From: Petunia secreta
Lineage: Eukaryota > Streptophyta > Magnoliopsida > Solanales > Solanaceae
Assembly (NCBI GenBank): GCA_029990175.1
Contig: JARKIP010000470.1
Location: 1-64,000, forward strand
Direction: 5' to 3'
Length of the DNA stretch: 64,000 nucleotides
The notes beneath the pieces were generated by a model that was given only the letters and a program-made list of their open reading frames with translations, was not told where the DNA came from and made no database searches. Shown here in pieces: positions 34,401 to 45,699 of the stretch. Every line of letters starts with the position of its first letter. Positions within the stretch are counted from its first letter, which is position 1. The position numbers and the translations under genes were made by a program.

Positions 34401-36214
34401 AAGCACTAATCCTATAGCAGTTACCAATGGAAATGTAAGTATCTGTAGTTCGTTATGAACTCATCATGGTTGAGTCTTTGTGGTCTTTAGAGAATAATCA
34501 ATATGTTCTTTGTTAGGTGAAACCATATGCAGACGCACAAAAGGAATCACTAAAGACGGCTTCTATTAATCAGGGTGAGTTTGATTTCCCTCGTTCTGTG
34601 TACTTCTACATGTTTTTACCCGGTAATACAAGCATATTTAAGTGCATCTACTTTCTTTCTACCCATGGTAGAAGCATATTGAAACTAGTTATAGATGTAA
34701 TAAGATAAAAATGTTAAGGTAATATTAGTACTGTCTAGGCTTTATTGCTTTCACTATGCTTTACGTGTTGATACTAACTTATCTGTGAGTTATACTGTCA
34801 ATTGCTCTGATCATTGCTTTAGTGTAATGTTTAATATTCCCATTCTGCAATTCTGTTGTGCCATCTTTTTTTCTTTATCTTATATGTAGGTCATTTTCTG
34901 GTGTGTCAGGTTCGTATGCTACTGGTCCACCTACTGAAGATGCTGATTCACGGACCATTTTTGTCAATAATGTAAGTTGCTGTCAACTAACAGTTGGTGT
35001 GAATCACTAGATAAATGCTTCCCCGCTCAACTGCTGATTAGTGCTTATTTTATATCCATTCGTCAGGTTCATTTTGCTGCTACAAAGGATAGTCTTTCTC
35101 GTCACTTCAATAAATTCGGTGAAGTGCTTAAAGTGGTCATCCTGACTGACGCTGCAACAGGGCAACCCAAAGGGTCAGCTTCTGTTTTTTCAACTTGTAT
35201 AGTTTTTTTTTTCCTGATACTATCGAGTGTTAATGTCTAAACAAACAAAACAGGTCAGCTTATGTAGAGTTCATGAGAAAAGAATCTGCAGAGGATGCTT
35301 TATCTCTCGATGGAACATCGTTCATGTCGCGCATTCTGAAGGTATGTTTCTGAAAATTAGCACTTCAAGAAGGAAATATGCCATGGCACCCGAGTGTGTG
35401 GCCTAGCTGTCAATAAATTAGTTGAAAACTTTGGGAGATTAGGGGTTCAAATCCAAGTAGAGGCGGAAAAAAAAAAGCTTAGGTGATTTTTCCCAATCTG
35501 CCTTAGTTTGGTGGATTGGTTATCCGATACCGGTGCTGGTGGAAGGTAGTATGGACTAGCTAAAATATGCTCTTCATCGTGCCGTGTGCATCTATAACTA
35601 TCTTGTTGCACCACCCCTATGAGTGTAGAAATTTGAAGAGTGGGAGAATGTTAAACAAGCCCATGTTCTGGTAGCTTCTTAACTGCTTGCAAATTAGCCC
35701 CTGTTTATTTGTGCACTGAAGTATCAAAATAAACAGTCCCTGAACTTTGTATATGCAAGTTTATATTTGATGAGTTTTTTTTTTTTTTTTTTTTTTTTGT
35801 GGGGGGTTGGGGGCAGCGTCATAGTCATTTCTGCGTTTTAACTTTTGTTGAGCGGCCTCATCCTCATTTAGCAATTATTTTCTTTCTTTAATGCAGGTCG
35901 TGAGGAAAAGTGCTGCTACTCCTGAAGCAGCATCTGTTACCGTGTGGCCTCGTGTTGCCAGAGGTGGTCCTTTTACCGTTTCTAGGTTCGGTAGGGTTCC
36001 TTTTCCTAGAGGCATCCCCAATTTGTACAGGTCCCGGCTCCCGATCAGGGCGGGTGCTCGAAGTATGCAATGGAAGCGTGATGCTCAGCCCTCATCGACT
36101 GAGAACTCCGGTTTTGTAACACCCTCAAGTAATGCAGCATCTTCTCCCATTCCTCGGAGTATGACATATGTACGAGCAGAATCAAAGACTAATGGAGATT
36201 CTAGTGCGGCTTAG
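28416..36214 (+). CDS. Nuclear RNA-binding protein with PWI-like N-terminus and one RRM, nine exons
   Basis: Exons: 28416-28547, 31153-31253, 31334-31679, 33553-34434, 34517-34574, 34910-34971, 35067-35173, 35254-35341, 35897-36214. All junctions are GT-AG, phases agree, and the sum is 2094 nt for 697 aa. Residues about 10-100 (LRERVKDKLNEFMGY...LWDHLGSN) look like the PWI-like fold of ZC3H14/Nab2-type N-termini. Residues about 167-195 are a basic Ser/Lys/Arg nuclear-localisation stretch (KRSLSPQP, KPKKKR). A long low-complexity middle follows, then an RRM at about 518-592 with RNP2 TIFVNN and RNP1 KGSAYVEF. The tail is Arg/Gly/Pro-rich. A function in nuclear mRNA or poly(A) metabolism is inferred from the domains. 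Introns hold two SINEs and a MITE. Both domains look intact. Confidence 0.93.
28899..29041 (+). mobile_element. TS-type SINE in intron 1, truncated
   Basis: It starts TGGAGCCTTGGAGACAAACT, has an A-box-like TGGTAAAGCTG and B-box GGTCACGGGTTCAAGC, and ends GTGCACCGGGCTGCCC plus a T-run. This is the layout of the Solanaceae TS SINE, with part of the body deleted. It is flanked by a 19-bp duplication with one mismatch (28880-28898 and 29042-29060, AAGTTGCAATT(C/A)GATTGAT). Confidence 0.9.
30405..30786. mobile_element. Tourist-like (PIF/Harbinger-type) MITE in intron 1
   Basis: A 382-bp element with TIRs GAGCGTGTTTGGCTTTGCTT and the complement of GAGCCTGTTTGCATTGTGCT. Both continue into TTAAAAGCTA. 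It is flanked by GTA on both sides (30402-30404, 30787-30789). Internal AAAAGC and GCACTT words recur in both orientations. Confidence 0.8.
35391..35605 (+). mobile_element. SolS-type SINE in intron 8
   Basis: The tRNA-like head has GTGTGGCCTAGCTGTCAATA (A box) and GGGGTTCAAATCC (B box). The body has GGTGATTTTTCCCAATCTGCC, GGTGGATTGGTTATCCG and GCTGGTGGAAGGTAG. This matches a Solanaceae SINE body I recognise. The 3' boundary and TSD are not certain. Confidence 0.75.
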
Positions 36215-37354
36215 TTGATTAAAGGAGTTTCCTGTGTCCTGGCTCTGAGAATCCAGCTCTTAGTGGAAAGGGTTGAAGTGCAACAGACATACTTGGCACC
36301 ATACGTGATTGCTTCTCCTGATGCATCAGTCTATATGAGAGATGCAAGTGCACTTAATTATGAACAGAGTATTACTGGTTTTGCTTTATCTTTATTATTA
36401 TTATTAGTTTTTGCAAAGAGTTGGGCGGATAGGGCATTGGGTAACATTGGTGGATTAGGTTTTTGAAGTAGCCAGGTGGCTGAAGGAGCTATTGTCAAGT
36501 TCGTGCTTGAATCTGTGAATAGAAGGTGGTTGGGTTGTTTATTTGATTAGAGACATTTGATATATTTTTCTTCATAAGGTGAAAAAGAAAAAAGAGTTTA
36601 GAAGAGGAAAAAAAAGTGAAAAAAGGAAAGAGTGCTTTAAGCCTTCAATGCATAGATTTCATTTTTTGGTCTAATAATGTGCTTGATAGTTGATGCTTGT
36701 AATCAGTGCGAATGTGTTTGATAATTTGGCAGCGTTGTCAACAGAACTTCAAAATGAAATGCAGACACCTGAAAGGGACACTTTTATCACTCATTCTGTA
36801 ATTTGCTCTGGCAACAATTATATGCAGCATCTGTATTCTGTATTCTGTATTCTGTATTCAAGGTAATAACTGCTGAATTGGAAGCTTGGGGAGGTTTTGT
36901 TCAACCCAAGTTGAAACTCTATCTGATGCGTTCAGAATAACAAATATAGCTAATGAAAAAGGGAAAAGAGTGAAATACTTACTGGTTTTGTAGCTCTTTT
37001 CTGGTCTAACCGTATTCTCAAAAAAATAAACTCTATCTGGTTTTAACAGTTTTGTAGTTTAACCATATTCTTGGGACGAATTTTGCATTAGTTACATTTC
37101 AAAATAGCGTTGTTTTTTAGTAGTGGATTGCACCATTTCTTTCTGTTACAATTCCTAAATTCATTACCTTATTTTGTTAGTTAAGTATTAAAAGTTAAAT
37201 AACTGTCTCGACCAATTAATTCTCTCCCCATTCGCACTTTTGTGATGATAAAGTATACGCATATAATATCATCTCTTATTCTACATTTAAATGGTATCCA
37301 TATATTATTCACATTTTACTATGTAGTATATATTTATATAATATTCATATGTTA
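36215..37354 (+). other. 3' UTR and downstream flank of the RRM gene
   Basis: Directly after the TAG is probable 3' UTR. A short (TATTCTG) tandem repeat of about four units occurs at 36832-36859. No other gene is seen before the Stowaway element. Confidence 0.45.
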
Positions 37355-37629
37355 CTTCCTCCGGTCCACTTTATATTATTTTTTGATATTTTTTCTTGGG
37401 TCCAAAATATTTGATTTTTTCAAAAATAAAGATATTATTTATTTTGACTTTCCAAAGCTGCTCTTGTTAATAAATTAAAATACATAAAGCTCTCACAATT
37501 TTCTATGAGTAAATTTTTAAAGAGATGAATGTTAATTTAGTAAATGACATTTTTAATTAATGCTAAAAGGTGGATTCCTTGGTCTGTGTGAAAACCGTCA
37601 AAAAATCAAATAATATGAATAGGAGGGAG
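37355..37629. mobile_element. Stowaway MITE
   Basis: Flanked by TA (37353-37354, 37630-37631). The ends are CTTCCTCCGGTCCACTTTAT and the complement of CTCCCTCCTATTCATATTAT. It contains GATTCCTTGGTCTGTGTGAA, typical of this Solanaceae group. 275 bp. Confidence 0.9.
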
Positions 37630-37695
37630 TATGTATTTTGTATTCACTATTAATCAAATATATGAGATGGAACATGTATTCACTTGTAAATTATT

Positions 37696-38600
37696 ATTAT
37701 TATTATTATTTTTGGTTAAGCAAAATTTTATTTCAACCAAAGTAGTCATTACATAGCAGTAGATACGGACCATCCACTATTCCTATTTAGACTAATACAG
37801 ACAATACATTAATTGTTCATACAATGCAAGAATCAGATGAGAAGTTTCACTAAGGACCCACTGCTAATCCTGTAAGTATTTGTTGCCACTTCTTGAAGTC
37901 TCTGCCTCGCATGTGAATGTGTATCGCGGTTTCTCTGCAGACCCTCTCCATGTCCTGTTCCTTTCCCTCCATATCACATAGACCAGCATAGCAAACACAT
38001 CACATATAATCTGTCTCTTTCCTGATTTCCCTCTTGCTATCTGACTTACCCAGCTTATTTCACTTTGCCAGCCAGCTGTACTTCTTGTTATACCCAGCCA
38101 CTTCTTCAGTCGCATCTATAGTGCATTTATTACAGAGCATTGGAAATATAGGTGTTCAACAGTTTCCATGCCACCCCTACAATATACACATTCCATTGGC
38201 ACTTGGATACCAAACTTCATCAATCTGTCAACAGTAGCTAATCTTTGCTGAATTGCTAGCCACAAGGTGAACTTGAATATAGGGTGAATTGAGTGCTGCA
38301 TAATCAAGTGTTTCCAATGTACGTTTGGAATCTGAGGAAGCATATGCTGGTACATCTTTTTTATAGAAAACTTTCCTGCCTTGTCTTGCATTTGCATTAG
38401 CCTCATGCTTAATCCACCTTGTAGCTGTACGTGTGTCTTGGAGGATTATCTCTCTGGACTCTGGCACCTTCCTTACCACCCAGGATGCATTTCTAGGGAT
38501 GGTACAATGTTCAACACAATCACCTTTTATGTAGTAAGCATGCACCCACTTTATCCAGAGGCAATCCTTTTTGCTTTCTATTGCCCATAATTGTTTGATG
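37696..38600 (-). pseudogene. 5'-truncated LINE with RT zinc-binding domain
   Basis: The minus strand encodes the C-terminal end of a LINE ORF2. It starts inside the protein (LWAIESKKDCLWIKWVHAYY), then shifts frame near 38400 into the zf-RVT domain (FTLWLAIQQRLATVDRL, CVYCRGG, VEHLYFQC). It ends with a conserved C-terminal tail containing FAMLVYVIWRERN. The 3' end is an (AAT)n tail at 37691-37710. A perfect 16-bp target duplication, TCACTTGTAAATTATT, flanks it (37680-37695, 38601-38616), so the 5' truncation happened at insertion. It is not active. Confidence 0.92.
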
Positions 38601-38616
38601 TCACTTGTAAATTATT

Positions 38617-39080
38617 CAAGATGAAGTTTGTATTCGGAAGTAAAAAAATGAAGACATAAGGGAAAAAAAAAAAAAAACATTAGCTCTTACTGGTTATCGT
38701 TTCTTTAGGAATTGCACTAGAGATGGTTATCATTAACCAAATCTCTCCTCCTTAATTGTAGCTAACTGATATGCGGGATTATGTTATTTCCCTTTTATGT
38801 TCGCTTACGGGCCGGAAAACAATGTGGCTACTTTTTTTAGGGCTAACAATTTTATAGTAACTAACACTAATGGGAGGCTATTTAAAAGATAATGGTAGTA
38901 TTGAATCTGCTTATCAATTAGGAAAAGAAAACACAATATTTTGAACTCTTAACAAACAGAAATTGGATCAATCAATCCAGCACTACTTAGAGTTGATATA
39001 ATTATATAATTTCAGTAGCATCTCATCATACTTGAGTGAAATCAGATCCCAAAAAAGCAAAATGTTGCAGTCTCTTATTC
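38617..39080. other. Intergenic, no feature seen
   Basis: AT-rich spacer, with an A-run at 38660-38677. Confidence 0.45.
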
Positions 39081-39920
39081 CTATTTAAAGATAATGACGC
39101 ATAAGATGAGGATGACTAGAGCTAGAGCATCCATACCAAAATAAAATAGCATAAGATTATCTTTGTTATCACAGGACGTCTTCACTTGTTTAAGGAGTTG
39201 AAGAAAAAGAGTCTGAATCTGCTCACTATTATTATTATTGTTAGCTTCTTCTTCTTCTTCCAGCATTTTCACTAATGATTTGACCTTATCCACTGACTCT
39301 ATTTCATTTAGCATGGCAAACAAAAGCAACATAGCCTTCATACCAAAGAGCAATGGCCTTACAGCTTCTGATCTGGATATCCAACTTATAATATAAGGAT
39401 GAAATAGGAGAAAAGCAGTGTAGTGACCCTTCATACTATTCATAGACCTCAACACTATCTCACTTAATTTACGAAACTTGTCGGCTGTAATTTCATTCAA
39501 CTCCTTTGGTACTTGTTCAAAAAACTCTTCATGTATCCATGGGAATTCTTTTCTGTCCCCGCGTATTTCATCAAGAATATTTTTATACTCTGATGATAAT
39601 TCATCCTACTTGGTTGTTACCACAACAAGATTATTATTAATCTTCTCTTTATCTTGTTCTTCTGATGAAGTTGAAAAGTTTCTAACTTTATCACACGATG
39701 CCCATGTCATGTTTTTGATAGAATAGTTAAATAGGGTATTAGTTGATTTGCAATAATCTCCATTGAAGATTAATATCGAAGAGAAGGAATTTTTTGAGTT
39801 AAAAGAGTGGTCATCTATAGGATGGTTATTGAGGTACGAGAGTGGAGAAGTAGCAGAATAAAGAGAGATTTTTTTAGAAAACTTGGATGAAAGTCTACGA
39901 GCTACAATTAAGGAAGCCAT
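39081..39920 (-). pseudogene. Mitochondrial-type membrane protein paralogue with one in-frame stop
   Basis: From an ATG at 39918-39920 the frame runs 104 codons to a TAG (39606-39608). It then continues in the same frame for 175 more codons to a TAA-type end at 39081. Apart from that stop the frame is clean. It resembles the gene at 43165-43947: an N-terminal MAS...RRLSSK...SPLSYL presequence-like start, a RNFSTS motif (RYFSTS there), a helical middle and a hydrophobic C-terminus (LALVILILCVIIF). The second half has diverged strongly, with an EEEE/NNNN low-complexity insert. It is most simply a young pseudogene, or a gene making a short N-terminal product. Its function is unknown. Confidence 0.75.
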
Positions 39921-42900
39921 TGCTATAGTGAATACAAAAAGATTTTTAAGTTTTATGATAGCAATAGGAAATAAAGCCGCAGTCACTTTCTCACATAAAT
40001 AGGAACTCCATTTCTTGTTAACCAAGATACTAATTTCGTATTCTTAATAAAAAGGGAAAAAAATATTTCTAGTACTATTTCTTATCCACCAAGATACTAC
40101 TATTTACCGGTTAACAAATAAAAGGAAACTTTCCAATTCTTGGATTATATTGGATCGAATTGTATTTCTGTGTGTCGTCTTTGTACATAGTGTGGTTATT
40201 TGTATAAATTTCCTATGTACTAGTAAAAATAGGTGGCCCTATACAAATTCTCTATTCCTAACAAACTATGTACTAATGACAAAATATTCACTAAGTGATA
40301 ATTATAAAAATAGAGAATGGTGTACATGATTTTGTGTAATGTATCCAGCTGTGTCAATCACTCTGAACGGCTAGCACACTAAATTTACTGAGTAGATAGA
40401 AATTAAATTTACAAGCAACAATGTAAGTATCTCTAATTTTTGGATATGACTTAAAATCTCCTGATGAATTTAAAGCTAAGAATTGCAAATCAAAGTGATA
40501 GATGTAGCTTGCTTATTAAAGACTATAGTTTGTTGTGTACGTATCATTTTTTAGCTCACAGTACTATCGATTAACTAAAATTAAGGAGTTGAAATCGCAT
40601 AAAACATTTTACTTCCCCCCCCCCCCCCCCCCCCCCCAAAACTTCTACCAAATAAAAAAGGAAAGAATTTGAAATATTCACAGTGTACTAGTACAACCAA
40701 AGGTCTTACAAACGACTAGATAATATAAACTGTCACTTTGAAAGTTCTAAATCATGTATAAATTATTTCCTGTAGGCAGATAATCTGTTTTCTATTATGG
40801 CACTATTTAATTCTTATGTTGTTGTTGTATTACTTTGGCCAACAAGGAATATGATGAAAGTCCAATGGTTTAGGACCTAGGAAGTTTTTGTTCAATTAGA
40901 ATTAAAGATGTACTTCGCTAATCAAGATGACAAATACTAACTTAGTGTGTGTATTAAGAGTCTCTATTCGATTCCATGACTAAGCAACACAGTTGGCCTT
41001 TTGCACTCTTTAATACTATATCTTTGAAGAACTCTGTTGCACATAGGTAATTAAAGGACAACTCTTTTTAGGATTATAAAATAGAATAAATACTTTCACG
41101 AAAGTTTACAGTAAATCGAGAACGACTTCTGCTTCCCAAGATGACTTGTGAGAAAGCTGATATTCAGAAAACATAAGATGAGGAATGTATAGTTAGAAAA
41201 CAACTGATACCATTACCAACCAAGACAAAGATGATGAAAATAGTTTCATAACTGCAATTGTATTGCCCAAACAGAAACAGCCATCTACCCTTGTTGAGGT
41301 TTAAGTAATTAAGTGCTGCATTGAACAACAAAATACAATAAGAGAAATCAGTTCAATTGATATGGTACCAAGATAGAATGCTCCATTGTAGGACTGCATA
41401 AGCTATTCCAACACCAAATAAATGAGGCTCCAAAATCTGAAAGCCGGAGGGAACCTTAATGTTGCCACTGAGGTATGCAAACGCGCATCCTAGTTCATCA
41501 TCATCTCATTCTTTAGGGGGATGTTTCTTATTTTATGCTGCAATTGTTTGATTCTCGAAGTAGGTAGTTCAAGTCGCCCCTTCTCTTCAAATGGTTGAGG
41601 CGCGAGAAGGGGACACTTTGGAATTTCACAAGGTACATTATTCAGCTAAACTGCCAAACTGTCATCTGAATGACAATGCTGAACGTGTAAGCAGTACAGA
41701 CTATCAGTAGGCATTCATAGACATTTTAATCGTATAATAATGAGCTGCACCAGGAGGCACAAACTTGAGGTTTAAACAGGTAAAAATAAAATTTGATTAA
41801 AAGACTTAGGTATATGCATGTTTAAAACTAGACGAAAGAATCCACTCCCTTGGCTTTGGTGTGCTGATACAAACTGGCAATTCCCATGCCGAAATGGATA
41901 ACCTTACCATTGTATGACTTGGCTTGCAAGATAAAGATTATATGGGTTGCTACAAACCAATGGAAATAGAGAGGGATCCAAGTCTCCAACATATAAATAA
42001 CAACTAGTCAATTTGTTTGCAGTTCATGCGGTTGAAATGATCATTGTGTAACTCCGTCAAAATAGCAATATAGTGGTTGGCTTTTGTGAGTCCAGTCTCA
42101 ACCATGTTTTCCTAGAAACCAATATAACAAGCTTACTAGGTGAATGCAAAAGCACATATACTAAAAGATTTTGGTGAGAAAAAAGAGCAGAAGGAAAAGA
42201 GTACTTGCTTCAACTTTTTCCTCCATTTAGAGCCATATGCAGAGTCAGCTCAGCTTTTGGGGTTTTCCCCCTAAATCAACGCCGAGCTTGTTCTTTAAAC
42301 TAGTTTCTAATTTGGTACTCCATTACTGAATTAAAACTAATTTGCCGCCAATAGCGACCATTCCGACTGGTGGCAGTAACAGGAAGTCCAGCTCAAATGC
42401 AACACCAAAAACAGCCGTCCTTTTTCCATGCTCCATCACATCTTCCACTTGCTTTTTTTCCATTTTCCCTACTCAACTCCATTTTACATTTCACAATAGT
42501 AAGAATAAGTGATTCATACAGTTAATGCTCTTTCCCAAATTGCAACACAGTATAACTAATCCATTCATCTTCTCCTCGCTTCTTCTTTTCACATGTTCTA
42601 TCACATCACTTTATTCATGCTTGCAGTTTTCAAGTTTCAGGGAGTCACCACAAAATTTTACGGATGGAGGTTGCTTTGCACTAAAAGTGTCCAAAAGTAG
42701 CCTACTTGGAGGATAATCTATGCCCAGTGTAAGACAAGAATGATCCAACACCTAAACTTAAGGCTAAAGGACCTTTTGGATTATTTCCACCTCCTTAAAC
42801 ACAGATATCTGCACTCTCAAAATTAAATGAGCTACTAAAAGATGAAGGTTCAACCAAATGCTGCATTGGATACCATAATCAGATGACCAACGAAAAAAGG

Positions 42901-43164
42901 CATATGGAATAATGGACAACGAATACTAGCACAAGATCAGATAAAATCAGTAAGACATAGCAAAATGAAGCTATCATATAACCTTTCTTTTGATAATCAA
43001 CATTGAGCTGGTGTAGAGAAAGCTAAACTTTTCGGATTCAACATGATCATCTATTGCAACTAATTAAATCACTGCCCACGGCAAACTTATCAATCTATGA
43101 AAGTAAAAAGTACAAGAAGGAATACATGTAAACATCAGTTTCGTATTGTTACTAGCTAAGCATA
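39921..43164. other. Intergenic, no gene recognised
   Basis: About 3.2 kb between the two paralogues. Apart from a poly-C run at 40614-40637, I see no domain, tRNA or clear transposon end. Unequal duplication of a larger block is not obvious by eye. Confidence 0.4.
40614..40637. repeat. Poly-C homopolymer, about 24 bp
   Basis: An uninterrupted C-run in AT-rich surroundings. Its length may not be exact because such runs are hard to sequence. Confidence 0.85.
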
Positions 43165-43947
43165 TTAGTTGCTGAACCTAGAAAAAGCAACAAGAACCAA
43201 TCCAACAGATGCAACAGCAATACAAGAGTAAGAAACACCCTGAAATCGAACGAACATAACGTTCAATTGCTTAGCAACCTGGAGAGTAAGAGTCATAATC
43301 TGAAGTCTACTTTGTTCCTCCATTTTCCTAAAAAAGTACATTGGCTTCAATGCCCTCCTCAACATAAATGCCAATGAAAATGGCAGCCCAAAAGCCAAGA
43401 AACTCTGTATAGAGATCTCGGGCATAGGCGAACCCCGAGTAATATAAGTAAACCAAGCACCTAAACCAAGCTGAACAAGACCAAGAGCAACAAATGCCTT
43501 GCTCAAACCATACATTGACTTAAGCATTTTCTCAAGCACCTGACGAGTCTCATTTGCTAGTGGCGAGAGATCGCGGTCAACGGTCGGTCCTTCGATCTCC
43601 TGGTGCTTAAATTCAGGGTTTTTACTTGGATACTCACTTGGGTAATGAGGGTTTCCATTATCAGATGTTGAAAAGTACCTTAAAGAATTGATGGGGTTGG
43701 TGTTTTGTGCAAATTTTTCAAGAAAAGGGGATGATTTGATGGATGATATGAGGAAATTGGAAGGATAAAAGGAAGATCTTGAAGGGTTTTGAATATGGAA
43801 ATCAGGGGAACTGAAATTGGATTTGGGGTTCAAGTTTGGTTCAATTTGGTGAGATGTACGATTGGTGAGATATGAGAGAGGGGATAAAGAAGAAAGGGGT
43901 GCTTTGAGGAGTTTGGTAGTGAGTCTACGAGTGATTGAAGAAGCCAT
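43165..43947 (-). CDS. Predicted mitochondrial membrane protein, unknown function
   Basis: A complete 260-aa single-exon ORF starts with ATG at 43945-43947. The first ~90 residues are rich in Ser, Arg, Asn and Pro and poor in acidic residues. They end with RYFSTSD (90-96), which looks like a mitochondrial processing site. Residues 100-135 form an acidic/polar linker. Three hydrophobic segments follow: about 151-170 (VALGLVQLGLGAWF), 179-196 and 240-257 (CIAVASVGLVLVAF). A basic amphipathic stretch lies between the second and third. The architecture suggests an inner-membrane protein; I do not recognise a named family. A decayed or divergent paralogue lies about 4 kb away in the same orientation. 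No intron is apparent. Confidence 0.85.
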   Translation of the reverse strand: MASSITRRLTTKLLKAPLSSLSPLSYLTNRTSHQIEPNLNPKSNFSSPDFHIQNPSRSSFYPSNFLISSIKSSPFLEKFAQNTNPINSLRYFSTSDNGNPHYPSEYPSKNPEFKHQEIEGPTVDRDLSPLANETRQVLEKMLKSMYGLSKAFVALGLVQLGLGAWFTYITRGSPMPEISIQSFLAFGLPFSLAFMLRRALKPMYFFRKMEEQSRLQIMTLTLQVAKQLNVMFVRFQGVSYSCIAVASVGLVLVAFSRFSN

Positions 43948-44497
43948 AGTTTACAAAAAAATGGAAGCAAAAGTGTTCTAATGTACAGGTGCAGGGGGGT
44001 AAAATAGCCAAGAATTTGATGATTTTAGGGGACCGTTTATTAGTCACCAGTTTAAAGAAGTGCAAAAGTATTCACAAATTTCAAGTTCTACTTGGCAGCC
44101 AAGACAACATTCATCATGTAATCACGTAAGCAGATTGTCAAAAGATCAATTGTTCATAAATTTTGTCAGTGAGACAATACTTCATCAGTAAATTTACCGA
44201 ATCATTAAAAACTCATTCTTTTACGAGCTTTGTTGTATCGACAATATTTATTTGTGCATTGAAATAGTAGCTTCACGTATATTCAATTGGGGTAAAACTC
44301 GTAAATAATTAAACATTGAAAATTAAGACTATTTTTATGCAAGTTCCTCAAAACATTGAAATAACATAAAGTTAGGCAAGTTCCCGTAAAAGGGACTTCC
44401 AGTGAAATTTTTGGTTGGCGAGGGGCGTGGATCAAATAGGCAAATATGCTTAGACTTTGGTGCTTTTTCTTGTGGAAATGACAGCAGTTAGGCTCTC
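43948..44497 (-). other. 5' flank of the membrane-protein gene
   Basis: Presumed promoter region on the minus strand. I see no clear TATA box or named motif. Confidence 0.35.
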
Positions 44498-45462
44498 TAA
44501 CACTCTGTTTGGATCATTGTTACCGTTGTTTCATAATGTATTATTTTGTATTGTATTGTATTGTATCGTACTGTATTATAAAAACAACGTTTGAATTGAT
44601 TGTATTATTTCCCGTTGTTTAGTAACATTGTTATTGTTTGTTTTGAATGTATTGTATTGTACTGTAACTAATAAGTTTACTAATATACCCTTAGTTGTTC
44701 TAAATATTAGATCAAGTAACAAATTTTCTTTAATATAATTTGAGACAGTTTATATTTACTAGTTTATCACCAACTATACCTTATAAATATATTCATGCAA
44801 ATTATAATGAAAATAATAAAAAAAAGTTAATAATATTAAACATAACAATAAGTTCACACTATTAATAATTTAGATAAAAAATAATATTCCATAACGACAT
44901 GCAAGCAATCATATTATCCAAATATAGTTATAATATAAATCTAGACTAATTTAATTGTCCGCGGACATCATGGTCAATAAAAGAAGTTTGTGTTCTTCAA
45001 CTGGACATCCAATCACCGATAGGCACAAGTAAGGGTGTCCACCGGCCCGGTTCCGGTGCGACTGTGCCGGTCCGGTGCAAAGTAAAAAAAAAACTCGAAC
45101 CCGGTTCGGTCAAACGGTGCGGTTGCACCAATGCCGGATCAGAACCGGAACCGGCAAATGGAATTGTGCCGGTCCCGGTCCGGTTCGGTTCGTTAAGTTT
45201 TTTTTGTTTTAAATTATATATTTTTTTTTGTTTAAAATAGAAGAAAAAATATTGGTAGAATAAAATCTAAATAAACAACACAAAACACACATATTATTCA
45301 ACAATACACATAGTACATTAAGTTGGAAAATGGAAATGCATAATTAGAAAATAAAAACATGAAAATAGACTAGAAATTAGAAAAATACATAAATTTTCAA
45401 CTTCTGCGACTCAACACTCAATTATCACGTGGTTGCAGATATTCGCCACCATCACGAGTTGC

Positions 45463-45699
45463 TCATTCGTAGGCATGATGGTATTCCAAGTGGCTGTTAA
45501 ACCTCATTGTCCCTCCAGTATTTGATTCATCATCCCAATTCCAAAGTTTCTGACAAATAGTACATTGAGCTTTGCCGGTATCATTATTTTTTGTGATAAA
45601 TTCCCAAAATTCAGATCTTTTAGTTCTTCTTGGACCACCAGACGGACCTGCTGTAGTTGCACCTTGAACTTGATTAGCATTATTTGCATTTGCAGCCAT
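45463..45699 (-). CDS. BED zinc-finger mini-ORF in the hAT element
   Basis: An intact 78-aa ORF with ATG at 45697-45699. After an Ala/Asn/Gly-rich start, residues from about 30 form a BED-type zinc finger: EFWEFITKN, CTIC (the Cys pair), a Trp-Asn-Trp core, then HLEYHH for the His ligands, ending soon after. BED fingers are the DNA-binding N-terminus of hAT transposases. Here no catalytic domain follows in frame. The upstream minus-strand sequence repeats a GATGAAATATG(G/A)...TATTTATAG(G/A)AAAAATAGG leader also seen at 49165-49210 in front of the main transposase. The finger differs clearly from the one in the main transposase, so it comes from a related but distinct hAT. Confidence 0.75.
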   Translation of the reverse strand: MAANANNANQVQGATTAGPSGGPRRTKRSEFWEFITKNNDTGKAQCTICQKLWNWDDESNTGGTMRFNSHLEYHHAYE

